Under the pieces are notes generated by a model. That model ran no database searches, was not told the DNA's origin, and saw only the letters and a program-made list of their open reading frames with translations. The position numbers and the translations under genes were made by a program. Below are positions 63,760 through 64,000 of a stretch of 64,000 nucleotides of DNA, in pieces (positions within the stretch are counted from its first letter, which is position 1; the number at the start of each line of letters is the position of its first letter). The stretch is taken from NCBI GenBank assembly GCA_029379225.1, contig JAQYWR010000002.1, forward strand, positions 124,001-188,000, written 5' to 3'. This DNA comes from Nostoc sp. S4. GTDB taxonomy: Bacteria; Cyanobacteriota; Cyanobacteriia; Cyanobacteriales; Nostocaceae.

Positions 63760-64000
63760 CTAAAGCGAGGTATTTCTTACTGCCTTAACCAAGTTTACAA
63801 GCTCTAAAGGTAAATCGGCTAAGATGCTCTCTATTTGTATCCCCTCATTTCTAAAGTAACGCTGCTGAGTAGTTGGTTCAGGGATATTACCTCCAGCATG
63901 GTGGAGAGCAACCAGCTGCCAACAATCGTTAAAAACTGGAGAACCAGAGGAGCCTTGCAAAGTACAAGTTATATACTGCACCACATGACCTCCTACATAT
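63760..64000 (-). CDS. Trypsin-like serine protease, C-terminal part (cut by window edge)
   Basis: At least 80 codons; the frame stays open through 64000, so the start lies outside the window. LQGSSGSPVFNDCWQLVAL contains the catalytic Ser motif GSSGSP, and LHHAGG follows as in bacterial trypsin-like (DegP/HtrA-unlike) domains linked with EADs. The tail NEGIQIESILADLPLEL is typical of these. Catalytic His/Asp are beyond the edge. Upstream of the EAD-SUMF1 gene by 34 bp in the same direction. Confidence 0.82.
   Translation of the reverse strand, partial: YVGGHVVQYITCTLQGSSGSPVFNDCWQLVALHHAGGNIPEPTTQQRYFRNEGIQIESILADLPLELVNLVKAVRNTSL

Noticed and set aside
1-64000. Intact insertion sequence, prophage or integrative element
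   Set aside because: No transposase, integrase, recombinase or phage structural gene was recognised; the GH25 lysozyme and GIY-YIG-like gene alone do not make a prophage.

Overview
The window is chromosomal DNA from a filamentous, probably heterocyst-forming cyanobacterium of the Nostoc/Anabaena type. The octamer GCGATCGC (HIP1) is scattered densely through it. It carries chlP (chlorophyll/phytol synthesis), a cyanobacterial minC-minD pair, a Mo-dependent nitrogenase C-terminal-domain protein, a XisI remnant, a PEP-CTERM protein, two DUF29 genes, a DUF1822/CHAT-CHASE2/DUF928 cluster and a caspase-GUN4 fusion. The intergenic DNA is full of the 7-nt-period short tandem repeats usual in this group. 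No rRNA, tRNA, CRISPR array, integrase or intact transposase was recognised. The species cannot be named from this sequence.

Layout. 0-5 kb: start of minD and all of minC (minus strand), then a minus-strand run DUF29 -> membrane coiled-coil protein -> four-carbon acid sugar kinase, and a 5' scrap of a RecQ-like gene. 4.8-15.8 kb: hemerythrin, Gfo/Idh/MocA oxidoreductase, orphan cysA, chlP, a PEP-CTERM protein, a site-2 protease with CBS domains, a creatininase-family protein, a cupin gene broken by one stop codon, and a Mo-nitrogenase C-terminal-domain protein. 16.7-28 kb: a two-pore-helix channel flanked by RCK domains, uvsE, an Hsp70-like protein, a Doc toxin with its antitoxin, a HEPN-motif protein, a DUF29 gene between full mfd and a copy of the mfd 3' end. 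28-41 kb: CNNM/CBS protein, aldo/keto reductase, aqpZ, dxs, mtnA and an M3 oligopeptidase, mostly housekeeping. 40-45 kb: a three-gene minus-strand cluster DUF1822 -> CHAT-CHASE2 -> DUF928. 45-50 kb: SDR oxidoreductase divergent from an AraC regulator, a NUDIX hydrolase, a 427-bp fold-back element, a GH25 lysozyme and a lipoprotein. 50-64 kb is accessory DNA: a DUF4347/lectin/LamG surface protein, pip, a coupled pair of tiny unknown genes, a XisI remnant, a caspase/pseudocaspase/GUN4 protein with a membrane neighbour, an RluA-family pseudouridine synthase, a Uma2 scrap, a membrane-anchored GIY-YIG-like protein, and a trypsin-like/SUMF1 pair cut by the window edge.

Themes. (1) Three genes (mfd, pip and the rluA-type gene) each have a diverged second copy of their own 3' end farther downstream, with foreign material between gene and copy. 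In two of the three the copied segment begins at or beside a HIP1 site. This shared architecture is the most unusual signal in the window. (2) Three protease/effector loci lie within about 22 kb: CHAT-CHASE2, caspase-GUN4, and trypsin plus EAD-like-SUMF1. They resemble the NTP-independent edge of the conflict/cell-death systems known from multicellular cyanobacteria. (3) Small mobile-like repeats are abundant: a MITE-like family with interchangeable cores (four copies), a fold-back element, a palindromic dispersed repeat (three copies), and 7-nt repeats that have entered the reading frames of mfd and the rluA-type gene.

Start codons were chosen by visible Shine-Dalgarno sequences and by where family homology begins. 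Several GTG or TTG starts are therefore used, and some longer open frames were shortened.
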